A stretch of 49,251 nt of DNA, from contig ML977032.1 in NCBI GenBank assembly GCA_010015675.1, forward strand, positions 167,206 to 216,456. Direction: 5' to 3'. Both the position numbers and the translations under genes were made by a program. How positions within the stretch are numbered: the stretch's first letter is position 1; each line of letters begins with the position of its first letter. The stretch comes from Byssothecium circinans. Lineage: Eukaryota > Ascomycota > Dothideomycetes > Pleosporales > Massarinaceae. The notes under the pieces are model-generated. The model did not search any database. It worked only from the letters and a program-made list of their open reading frames with translations, and was not told where the DNA came from. Shown piece after piece: positions 19,273 through 29,241 of this stretch.

Positions 19273-20390
19273 ATGCTCTTCTATACACTCCTCGCCGGTC
19301 TTACCTTCGCAGACATTGGTATCAGTGAGAATGCAGGAGGTGCTGGGTACAACCTGGATAGGCTCTACGATTCCAGCGACTTCTTTGATAAGTTCAACTT
19401 CATCGACGTAAGTACCACGGCAAGATATTAGCACGGAAAGCGGGTAGGGATATCTTCAACTTCAAAGGCTGTCAAAGGTTCCTCCGGAATTTTGACCTCA
19501 GTAAACTAACGACCCCAAAACCTACCGCGCAATCGTCTTACCTAGCGCGCTACATCAACAACAAGGTCTTCCTCGGCGTCGACAACACCACCGTCTCCAC
19601 AACCAAGAAGCGCAACAGCATCCGCCTCGAGAGCAAAAACACTTTCGACAACGGCCTCCTAGTCGCCGATTTCGATCATCTTCCAGCTAAAGGCTGCGGC
19701 ATGTGGCCCGCATTCTGGGTCCTCAACGACCACGGCGAAGGATACTCTGAAATCGACATCGTTGAAGGCGCGAACTTGGACGCTGCAAACGAGATATCGC
19801 TTTTCACGAGCCACCAGCCTTGCGCTCTAAAAGACAACCATCGTGGGACGGGAAGGGTATCATCGACAGATTGTGTGCAGAGTGAGGGGGAAATGAATGG
19901 TGAGGCGCCGCAGGGTCGCGTCACTCATGCTCCTGAGAATACCTTTGGAGAAACATTCAACACCAAGGATGGAGGTGTATGGGCGCTCCAGCTTGAGAAT
20001 GACGGCATAAAGGCGTGGCACCTTGCTAGGGAAGACGTCCCCGCCGATCTGCGCACCGTCACTCCTGACCCAAGGAAATGGGGAAGACCAGCCATGGACT
20101 TTGGGCCGGGGACCTGTGATATTGCGAAGGCTTGGAGGAAACTCACGATTGTAAGCTTATGAATGGTCTGAGACCGAGTCTTTGTCTTGAAAATCATGTT
20201 TGGCTAACTTGGAGCGCAGGTCTTGAATATCACTTTCTGTGGCGATTGGGCTGCAGAAGAGTCAAGTTGTGCTACATGTAAGAAATGGACTGGAGTCGCG
20301 AACTGTGAGGCTTTCGTGAGTGCGCATCCGGAGGCATTTGATTATGTGTACTTCTTTGTCAACTCAGTCAAGCTGTTTACACGGGTCTGA
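19273..20390 (+). CDS. GH16 endo-1,3(4)-beta-glucanase-like, catalytic motif intact, exon 1/2 junction unclear
   Basis: Exon 1 (19273-19407) encodes MLFYTLLAGLTF...GYNLDRLYDSSDFFDKFNF. The main exon runs to 20150 and the last exon is 20220-20390, with an intron GTAAGC...CTAAC...CAG. GH16 marks are KVFLGVDNTTV, GLLVADFDHLPAKGCGMWPA, the active site SEIDIVEG (E-I-D-I-V-E complete), GGVWALQLENDGIKAW and ITFCGDWAAE. Upstream of NNKVFLGVD a matching frame (TTPKPTAQSSYLARY) continues, but no acceptor is in phase with the GTAAGT donor at 19408. So there is an indel, a divergent short exon or an unannotated splice form around 19408-19545. Predicted to be a secreted or wall-associated beta-glucan hydrolase if expressed. 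Paralogue of the dead copy at 12756-14225. Confidence 0.75.
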
Positions 20391-21395
20391 AGTGGTATGG
20401 ATACCAGCCTGAACGTTTCGGGGCCTAGAACGACATGGTAGGCTAGTGGTGCGCATCGCGTGTGCTCGCCACTGAGCCTAAGAACATGTGGTAAGTGGAG
20501 TAATATGCACAGGCATAGATTACTTAGCCAGCGCTGTGATGGTGTATAAATCTACAATGCTTACCGATCTCATAAGTGTCTACAACCCTTGAATATCTAC
20601 CTTAGCCAGGTAACAGGGTTCATATATGAACACATATCTCGCAAGTTCCATCTTCCACTGTCAGCTCTCGTCCTCCCAGAGCGCTACAGCATCCCAAGCA
20701 ATGGATTACAAACCCCCGTCCGCCAACTTCATCCAGTCATTGGATGCATACCCCTCCAACCTAGAAAAACAAGATCAGGCAAAGGCGGCACAGGAGGAGT
20801 CAACATGGAATGATAAACGCGCGTATCTAACCTAGATACGTAGTAATGCATAGCAAAATTAATTTTTAGTATTTATTTCCGCCTAATAAGGAATCTCCTT
20901 TGATAATAATACTACAATTTAGAAGGTAGAGACACTTATTACGCGCATAAAGCGTTATAAAACGTTACTTACGCGCACTAGAAAAAAGGCAGCTTAGTAA
21001 TAAAATTAAGGCGTCTTTATTATAAAAAAAATATTTAGAAACTTTACTCGTATGCTGTAAGGCAGCCTTCAACATTAAGTTTAAGTAGACGTGCAAAATT
21101 AAGGCTTATATTTAATATCTTGCTGTCTAATTCACGCTTCTAAAGGGCTAGGTAGCGAAGAATAATCTTAACTCGCCTAAGCTTAATCTATTTTAGGATG
21201 CCGTGGAGGCCTCGGAGATGGATAACGTGTCGTTGCTGTTTTGGACAATCAGAGTACGCCCGAGGTCACTTCTCACGAGCCCTAGAGCCGCGGCCAATCC
21301 CTTCCCTAGAAGAACATCCGGTTTTTTAAAACTGCGGACAGAATCGGAGCCAAGTCACGGCTAATGTTATCAAGGGCGGTCACAACGTCCATGGG
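20391..21395. other. AT-rich, transposon-relic-like DNA
   Basis: From about 20820 to 21200 the sequence is very rich in TA and AA/TT steps, with many stops in all frames. This resembles RIP-degraded repeats. No coding motif can be read until the recombinase relic begins. The visible homology of that relic to its sister copy starts near 21396. Confidence 0.5.
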
Positions 21396-22632
21396 GTGAA
21401 GGCACAACACTCCAAGCCGCAGACCTTCCTCTTACTCCCTATCACGAACTCGGAGAAGACGCACCCTAACTCGATGCATGTTCGAATTGGCAAAAGCACG
21501 CAAAGTCTTGCGAGCAGGCTTCAAACAGATACTCGAGCAGAGTCCTACATCAGCAACGAGGCTGCTCCCGCAGCTTCTCGATGACGGCTTCTTGTCCCTA
21601 CCAGTATTCTCGCAATCATGCGGCCAGAAAGCACGATCCCAGATTCAATACCTGGATGTGTTGTCAGATCTATGCCATCACGTTGGTCTTATTGGAAGAT
21701 TCACAGCTTACTCGTTCCGAAGGACTGCCATCGTAGATGTTTGTCGGCGCCCAGGCATGGAGCAAGGAAAGCGATTCGCTTGTCACGATCCCAACGCAAA
21801 CACCGTCGTAGTCTACGATGAGACACCGTTTAGTCACACCGACCTGGTTAACCTTCCTCTTGATTTACCTGTGACATCACGCGACGAAGCAAAACGACTT
21901 TTCACGCCCGCAACAGCGGCTCGCTGGATCCCATCGGAAGGCCAACCAACGCTACTCGATGCACTCGAAGAGGAGAGGGTCCGTCGGGTCATCAACGATG
22001 AGAGCAAAACAGAGACCAAACGGCATAGTCACCGCGATATATCGAATCTGTTAGCGGAAATCTGCTGCTTGGAAACAGCTGGCGCGACAGACGAAGGCAC
22101 CGCTACCAACATCTCTGGGCTGGACCATTACGCTCCAAAGTTCTGAACTGTCATCGAATCGCTTATCAGCTCCAACGTTATCCTCACGTTCAACGAGGAC
22201 GACGATGACGATGACGACGATGGTGATGAGAACGACGAAGTTGATCTCATTACTGCTGGAGATTTGGAGGTTAGAGAAGGAGGTAAGACTAAGGAGGTGG
22301 GAAAGAAGAGAGCGCGGGATAGTGGGGTTGCGAGGGTAGCAGAGGACGACAGCGACAGCTACAGCGACAGCGCAGGTGGAGTTGGAGTGTATGCGCCCCC
22401 GCCAAAGAAACGCGCCGGCCCAAACCCACGCCGCAAACTCGAGCGTCTCTTTTATAGAGGTGAGATTTCCTATACGCCACCATTCGACAAAGCTATACAG
22501 CCCGCAACGAACCCGCCCCTACCCAAGAACCGCACTGCAAAGGCGAAGGTGGAACACTCTGCAGACCTAGCAACAACAACGACAACAGCGCAGTCCCACA
22601 CAAGGGCTGTAAAAGGGAAGGCTTCAAAGTAA
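21396..22632 (+). pseudogene. tyrosine-recombinase-like (DUF3435/FluG or Crypton type) relic, copy 1, C-terminal part
   Basis: The reading starts in one frame (QTFLLLPITNSEKTH) and shifts by one base near 21470 into MFELAKARKVLRAGF...ILEQS. It continues through LIGRFTAYSFRRTAIVDVCR and RFACHDPNANTVVVYDE, which resemble the box II arginine and the nucleophile tyrosine of phage-integrase-fold recombinases. A TGA at 22144-22146 stands where copy 2 has Arg (APKF-stop versus APKLR), fitting CGA to TGA. An acidic stretch and a basic C-terminus (RRKLERLFYRGEI) follow, ending at 22632. The N-terminal half is absent or too degraded to read. The family name is an inference from motif layout. Confidence 0.55.
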
Positions 22633-22692
22633 GATGGAGGTGGAAGTCTATCTTGTGTGGAGTCACCATTTTGCACTTTCAAGGCGATATAC

Positions 22693-22870
22693 TTTCTCAT
22701 TTTTCTCATGGCTACACGCCATCTTCTGTTCGTTACCGCTATGTGCTTTCTCATGTTTCTCATGGCTACACGCCATCTTACATTTGTCATAGCTATATAC
22801 TTTCTTATGTTTCTCATGGCTACACGCCATGTTACGTTTGTCGTGGCTGTGTGCTTTCTCATAGTTTTAT
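22693..22870 (+). repeat. 54-bp minisatellite, three units plus a partial
   Basis: Units start at 22693, 22747 and 22801, with a partial fourth from 22855. Each has TTTCTCATGTTTCTCATGGC followed by TACACGCCAT. The period of 54 is a multiple of three, so frames on both strands read as 18-residue repeats (for example MFLMATRHLTFVIAIYFL on the plus strand). Confidence 0.9.
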
Positions 22871-23832
22871 AGCTACATATTTCCTCATGCTCCGTCCAAA
22901 GACTGCACTCTATGTCTTATACTTAGCTTAGTTATACTAAGAATATTGTAACGTATTATAAAAGTAAGGAAGGTGACATATATAAACTATAAGTGTAAGC
23001 ATATTACTAAGAAAAGAGAGGCTAAATAGTAATAAACTATTCTGCACGGTTCAGCTATTCCATCAGGCCTAGCTTCGGCCACTGCCTATATAGCCACTTC
23101 TCCTAAGCACCTAAACTCGACACACAATTCATCCTTCCAGTAGGGGGCAGCTAGTAGTGGTTGAATCAAACTAACAACGTTTGTAAGATGATCTCAATGA
23201 TTGAAATGTGGCGAAGGATAAATATAGTTGCTCCTATATTTTAGCGCTAAGATAATTCAACCTTAAAATAGGGTTAGCATGCTTTTAACATGCTTCTAAT
23301 ATAGTGTTAGTACTTACTAACCTACTATTTAGGAATAGGCTATAATAGGCACTTGCTCTAACAACGTTCACTACCTTACTATTCTCTTACTATTCTCAGC
23401 ATATAACCCTAGGCCACCTACTAGAGCGTGGGGATGTTAGTTTTATACGATGTTGACCTCCCGAGCGTTCCTGCACTATGTGCAGTATTGTGGCGTTGAT
23501 AACCACCTTATACAGCCACTACCAAGCCTCGCTAAGGCTTATTGAACAGTAAAGAAGGCCCTTTATACGACATATATATATTATAACATATATTAGGTTC
23601 AAAATAAGTTACAAGATATTACTGACAGCGTGGGTGCTCGCGCCTTGTGCACGACCCTCGTGTGAGTCATTTTAAGAAGCGAGTAACATGCATTCAAGAA
23701 GCTACTTTAACACTCAACAACAACCGATATATTAAAGCCCTACACAGCGCCACCCAATAAACCAAGTGACCCACATTCCGCCATTTCCTAGCCACGGATA
23801 TTCCTCATTCCAGCTGTGAGCAGCGCGTTCAG
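22871..23832. other. AT-rich gene-poor DNA
   Basis: High TA content with multiple stops in all frames, resembling RIP-degraded sequence. No gene or structural RNA recognised. Confidence 0.5.
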
Positions 23833-24259
23833 TTAGTCGGGACACGTCGTGGGGCTGCTTAGCTTAAAGAAAGCCGCAAGGTGGTTGAGGTAGACCTGCT
23901 CATAGGAGCCAGGCCAAACAAACGTAGGCGAATCGCGGATACCACTAACTAGCTTCCTAATCCACTCTCTCTCGTGTTCAACAAAAATAGTCTCCTCAGG
24001 CGAAGCTATTCAGCAGATTAGTGATTAGTGATGCGTTATACAATAGTAGTGAGGGTTTCTTACCTTCAGGAAACTTAGTGATGACCATGTCCATCCACCT
24101 GAGCCACTTGATGTCGTTGTTGGGTTCGTTGGATATATCAGCAAGCTTCTGGTGAAAATCCAGGAGTTCTTCCTTGGTTGCTGGAGGAAGAGGCCATATG
24201 TTTTTAAAGAAGCTATCCTTAGGATGAGGGACGAGAATAGCGGAAGGATTCTTATCCAT
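23833..24259 (-). CDS. two-exon protein of unknown function, 122 aa
   Basis: Exon 1 is 24259-24064 and exon 2 is 24005-23833. The intron (GTAAGA...CTAAT...TAG, 58 nt) restores one uninterrupted frame of 122 residues. The protein starts MDKNPSAILVPHPKDSFFK and contains LPPATKEELLDFHQKLADIS, DIKWLRWMDMVITKFPE and EHEREWIRKLVSGI, then ends KLSSPTTCPD. It looks soluble and helical, with no signal peptide or membrane segment. I do not recognise the family. It is the only clean gene in the AT-rich island between the two recombinase relics. The first ATG in frame was used; a TTG nine codons upstream opens the frame further. Confidence 0.55.
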
Positions 24260-24458
24260 AGTGAAAGGGGAAGTAGCAAGATGCAAATTTGCATGCTGTG
24301 CTGCCTTGATATCCCGCTAAATAGACTGCAAATCTCTGGGATAGCTGAGACCCGTGAACATGAGATAAAAGATGTGGATTGGGTGACGATCTTGTTGGAC
24401 AGCTGAGCACCGAGAGCATTGAGAGAAAAGGATGAATTGTGTGTGGAGCGATGAAGCT

Positions 24459-24620
24459 CAGGAGATGAGACTATACAGGCGAGTGGCCGACGCTAGACCA
24501 GATAAGGCTGGAGAGAACATTCGAGAACCGTTCAGTACCGTATCCGACAGATCTAGAGGAGTTCAGGAGACGAGACTATATAGGCGAGTGGCCAGACTAG
24601 ATCCGATAGAAGCACAAAAC
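24459..24620. repeat. diverged tandem duplication of about 97 bp
   Basis: The string AGACTATACAGGCGAGTGGC near 24469 recurs with one change near 24566. Both copies are preceded by TCAGGAGA and followed by a similar CTAGA(C/T)C context. Confidence 0.65.
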
Positions 24621-24717
24621 CAAGAGGAATGGTTTGCTACTGTAGGTCTGCGGGCGCAATGTAGTACTTAAACTCCAGGTTTCGCTCAAAGTACCTCCTC
24701 CGAGGTCATATTGACGG

Positions 24718-25060
24718 GTATCAGGAGGGTATGGGATTCTAACTAACAATTAGAAGAAGGCAGGTATTAGGATAAAGTGAAGCCCTGGATTGCAAGGTAA
24801 ACAAACGAATGAACGGTTCAATACTGTCTCGTACAAGAGGAACTGCGGGTGTGTATCAGGAGGGTATGTAACTCTGACCCGCAATCAGACGAAGGTTGAT
24901 AGGATAAAGAGGAGCTTTGGGTTGCTGTAACTGCCGATGTGTATCAGGAGGGTATAGGACTCTGACCCGCAATTAGAAGAAGGTTGTTAGGATAAAGAGG
25001 AGCTTTGGATTGCCGTGTAAACAAGTGAATGAAAGACCAGTTCATGACTGTCAAAAGAAT
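24718..25060. repeat. diverged tandem repeat beginning GTATCAGGAGGGTAT, three copies
   Basis: Copies start at 24718, 24853 and 24941. Each contains CTAAC or CTGACCCGCAAT, then TTAGGATAAAG or similar, and GAGCTTTGGATTGC-like sequence. Unit length varies because the middle copy lacks a segment present in the others. Confidence 0.75.
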
Positions 25061-25260
25061 GGTCCAATACTGCCTCGTACGAAGGAAGACTGTCTGTATT
25101 GCTATGGTAGATAGTGATGATGATGATCACCAAGAGCTGCTCGAGTAAAAACCACTAGCTTAGGCTGATCACATAACCCGGGCGCATCCTTACACTACAA
25201 TATCTAGCCTTGGGCGAAGCTATCTCTCTTCCCTTAGCCCCTCCCTTCCTTACCTTCTCG

Positions 25261-25600
25261 CGTCGCAAGCTGTACCTTCTTTATCCAACAACCACGGCTA
25301 GCGCGCTTCTTCATCTCTCACTTTCCTAGGCACCACTACTCAGGCTCCTATCTAACCCTTCCTTAACACAGACATCGCACCACGCCCTCACGCTACTACT
25401 TAGCCTGTTTCTCCTCCTTTAAGCCACCTGTCTGTTACCTTTCCACGTTGCAAGCTGTACCTCTTTATCTAACCACCACAGCTAGTGCGCTTTATCTCTC
25501 GCTTTCCTGAGGTACTACTACGTAAAGCACCCATCTCACCCTTCCTTGACTAAGACATTGCACCACGCCCTCACGCTACTACTCTGCCCTTTTATTTAAC
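25261..25600. repeat. 184-bp tandem duplication
   Basis: Copies begin at 25261 and 25445. Shared landmarks in the same order are GCAAGCTGTACC, CTTTATC, CTAGCGCGCTT/CTAGTGCGCTT, CACCACGCCCTCACGCTACT. Differences are mostly C/T and G/A. Confidence 0.8.
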
Positions 25601-25782
25601 TACGGAAAGTACGTTTACCTCCCCCTCTGTTCTAAGGTCTTCTTGCTTGTTGTATGTTGGCCAACATCTAACCTCTACAGTCGTTCCGCCCTCTGCTACC
25701 CACGCTACGCTCCTCCTCTACCTCCGCCGTCAATCCTACCGAACACCTTTCTCATTTCGACCGTCCATGTCCATCAACTACA

Positions 25783-27500
25783 ATGAAAGCGCGCTCAAAG
25801 CCATCCTTGGGTTTCATGAAATCGATGACCACCTACCTCGATGATCCAACAGAACAGGCCTTAGCGCTTGAGGCACAGAAAAATTCCCAACAGTTTGACA
25901 CTCGATCCCAAAAGACTCAACAGAGAGGTAGAACCCAGAAGAATCAGTTCATCGCATTCGTTTGTGCGAAGTGGAGTTTGCAACCTAAAGACCAGCCCGA
26001 GATCTGGAAGGCCAGGACAATTATATCACGCACAAAAGACTATGCAACGTTCCTTGCGGACCAGTCGAATAAGCCTGATGGTCGGAAGATGAAGGCAACA
26101 ACACTGAAGAACTATATGTGAGCATTATGGTACTATGCAGTACGGATTGACAGCTCCGCCATTCAGCTTAGGGTTGAATGGGCGAGAGAGATTGACTCGC
26201 ACGTGCAGTATCTGGCGGAGAGATATAACTTTCCTAGTTCCTACCTACCGAAGAACAACCTATCTGAGATCGAATTGGACTTTATTTGGGATGCGATCAA
26301 TGGCCTTTCGCATGTCAGCAAGGAGTAGCAAGCGTATACACTATCCCTCGTATTCTAGGCTACTGGGCAAAGGCCTGCGTCATTCCTCGCATTAGATGCT
26401 GCCATGAAAAATCCAATGCCATGGGAGAATATTCGATTCTTCAAAAGTGCTATAGGAATCGGGGCTAGGTTGACAGTAACAGTACTCAAAGGCTCGCGAA
26501 ATCCGCATCACCCACGAATAAAACGTCTTAAGCCCCAAAGATTTCTCCTATTCCCGGACGTGGACCTAACAAAGACTCATCTTGATGTTGCAAAGTGCTT
26601 ATTGAGTTGGCGAAGGCCCACGGAGTCATGCAGGAAGACTTTGAACGGGTACTAGAGCAGAGTAATGGGATGGAATGCAGCTACCCAACTTCACTCGCGC
26701 GACAGTGAGAACTCGTCCATGAAGCGATGTATTAGGCGCTGGATCCCCCTTGGATGGGTTTTGCATTATTACTTACATCCTACTTTTTCCGCTACCCGAG
26801 AGACCACTTCAGTGACCAACGACGTCCCCACCAGTACTATCTCTGGCCTTGAGAAATATGCGCCAAAGCTACGCATCGTCATCGAGGCGCTGGATAAAGC
26901 CGACGCCGTGCTCATGTTTGAAGATGATCACGGAGATGATGAGGATTAATACGACGAAGAACGAGACAACGAGGAGGAAGATCTCGATCTTATCACATTT
27001 GATTTCAAGGAGTCGGCAGCTCTAGACGAATGATTAGACGAAGAGGAGAGCGAGGCCGCTATGGAGTTGGCTAGCATGGATGACGGAGAGAACTTAAGGG
27101 GCGAGAAGAGGCATACGTCCAAATACCCCGCGAAGGGATTCAACAGTACCAGTAAGCTAGACCCTCTCCTGCGTCATCGACCCCGCTACGTTACCCCTAC
27201 TGTCGGGACTCTGGCAGAGCTTTACAAATATTGAGTAGGCCTGTGTCTGTGGCCATTTAGCGGGGACGCGGACTTGGATCCTAAAGTATGATCATGGAGG
27301 ACGGGACTAGCCCTTGCGATGGAGTCCACGCCGCTCCAAAGCCAAGCCAAGGACGGGAACTTGAACAGCTATTCAACGCAGGAGAGGTTTTGGACCAGCA
27401 ACCATTCAATAAGCCGATTCGACTGGTTGGGGATCATCCAACTCGCAGGCCTCGCAAAGGAAAAAGAAGGAGAAGGCGGCGGCGGTCTCTAGAAGTTTAA
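25783..27500 (+). pseudogene. tyrosine-recombinase-like relic, copy 2, N-terminal and C-terminal parts
   Basis: The frame starts near 25783 and carries an integrase-style core-binding region (TLKNYM, ALWYYAVRIDSS, EIELDFIWDAI). Then comes ATGQRPASFLALDAAM, with a box-I-like Arg, followed by RFLLFPDVDLTKTHLDVAKC and an ELAKAHGVMQEDFERVLEQS block that matches copy 1. Stops occur at KNYM-TGA, SKE-TAG, VF-TAG and others, again fitting CGA or CAG changed by C-to-T. The region holding the nucleophile Tyr in copy 1 is not found here, so there is also an internal deletion. The tail (SGLEKYAPKLRIVIEAL, RELEQLFNAGEV) aligns with copy 1. Not functional. Confidence 0.55.
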
Positions 27501-27846
27501 CAATCCCAAAGTTACGCGAGATGAAGATGATGGTCAAAGCGACCAGGCTCTCACGGAATGGGGAAAGCCGGTACTCGCCATACTATGTTACGATCGCTTT
27601 CAAACCCCTGTCGGAGTTGTACAAACTATTCATACGTATAAGCATGACGAAGAAGAAGACGGGATATATACAAATCATATTACATCAAGCGCCCAAGAGA
27701 CGCTCCCAAGTGCCGTGATACCAAAACCTCCAGAAGCGCCAGAATGCATCCCTAACCCCACCATGCGTGCGAACGCCCCCTTCCCTCTAACCAGGCATCC
27801 ATCCATGCCCATCTACCTCCTCTTCCCTTCCCCACTCTCCCACTCT
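27501..27846. other. intergenic, boundary between accessory and core halves
   Basis: No gene seen. The codon-rich, intron-containing core gene set starts immediately to the right. Confidence 0.5.
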
Positions 27847-29023
27847 CTACGGTCCCAACCTCTGCCCGGGCTCGGGACTCCTCGGCCCACCACCCATCGC
27901 ACCCAACGGCACACTAACCCCTGTACTCGGCAACACGCCATACCGCCCATAAGTCTTCTGGTCGACGCTCACGTAATGCGGCAGCCTCCCCAATAAATTC
28001 AACTTGCTCTCTACCCACCTCAGTATCTTTTCGTGCGGAACAAGGAACTTGATGTAGCCGAGGCCCCAGAGGTAGCCGATTGCGGCGCCGGAGAGGTGGC
28101 CGAGGAGCGAGACGTGAGGGATTAGGACGGAGGTTGCGAGGATGAGGATGAGGGGGGTTGTCCAGGTGGGGATCTTGTAGGGGCCGATGCTGGGATGTTG
28201 TTAGATGGGGTGTTATGAGGGAGGGAGGGGAGGGGATGGGAGGGGAAAGAGAGGTACCTGAAGTTTGGGTTTGTCTTGTGGGTTTTTATAGCTTCCGAGG
28301 CGAGGAGGAGAAAGATCCATACGCTGTTGTTGTTAGAAGAAGCTCCCCTCCATATAACGCTTCGTGATGGCATACCTCGAGCCCATGACGGAAGTGTTCC
28401 CTCTCAGTATGAACTTCTCGAGTGCCAAGTACAAGCCTCCTGGTAAGAGACCGAACGCTGCCATCCCGTCAACCTCCAGCTCCAATGCATGCTCGAACGG
28501 GGTGTCTTACGTCCGGTGAAGAGTGACAGCGTCACTATGGTCCCGAATTCCGCTTCGAATCGCTCGAGTAGGGGCGCTATGGCTAGGATGTCGAAGAACA
28601 TGTGTAGGAAGTTGAGATGCATCAAGGGGAATAGATTGAGCCGGTGCACTGCGTGAGGGATCGTATTAGCTTCAATTCCCACGTACTATGCTTCACCCTC
28701 CCAAAACAATGCGCAAAGCTCCTCCATATATCTTCCAAGCTCTTAACAACTGTCTCGCGCTCCCTCGCTCCAGCGCATGCGCAAAACCCTTCTCTCAACC
28801 CTCCCAGCTCTTCCTCTCCCACCTCTCAACGTCAAGAGAACAACATACTCTGCGTAAGGTCAAACTTTTCGGGACTCAACGCCGCCGTATCCCTCAGCCA
28901 CGGAAACGGAATCGCAGCGACATACAGTCCCGCCATGGCTGTAAGCAGCAGCCGGGTGCATAGCGGTAACCGGAGGATATACGAGCGTATCCGCGTGGGA
29001 TTGAATTGCGCAAATGACGGCAT
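27847..29023 (-). CDS. rhomboid family intramembrane serine protease (Rbd2-like)
   Basis: Five exons on the minus strand (29023-28849, 28648-28511, 28457-28376, 28323-28258, 28189-27847) give 267 residues. Membrane segments include RLLLTAMAGLYVAAIPF, the region around FPLMHLNFLHMFFDILAIAPL, VWIFLLLASEA and TTPLILILATSVLI. The rhomboid signature HLNFLHMFF is followed by the catalytic serine in MGSSVWIF (Ser132, codon split by intron 3) and the catalytic His in LLGHLSGAAIGY (His185). The C-terminus is cytosolic and Pro/Gly-rich. Rbd2-type enzymes act in the Golgi/ER; in fission yeast and Aspergillus the family cleaves the sterol-regulatory factor SREBP (family knowledge). Shares a 218-bp divergent promoter with GAA1. 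Confidence 0.9.
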
Positions 29024-29241
29024 TATACACCATATACACCACAGGCCCTAGACAAAGAAGAAGAAGGGGGAAGTGTGCGACTACTGGAGGATGAGAACGC
29101 GCCGGCGAACGCGGTTGGGCTGGACTTTCTGGCTTGGGGTCGGAACGGCGAGTCGGCGTTAAGGAACCCACGATTCCCCGACTGACGACACCTGCGATCA
29201 ACACCACCACGTATGTGTATGCTTGGTTTGATGTGGGCACA

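Larger units (their letters stand above)
24260..25782. other. repeat-rich intergenic stretch
   Basis: Filled largely by three sets of diverged tandem duplications (listed separately), with no coding content recognised. Confidence 0.6.

Noticed and set aside
22470..22862. 130-codon minus-strand ORF with basic 18-residue repeats
   Set aside because: It is the antisense translation of the 54-bp minisatellite and the recombinase relic, with no independent coding evidence.
22693..22870. Possible CRISPR-like array
   Set aside because: Units are contiguous 54-bp tandem repeats without unique spacers, in a eukaryotic genome.
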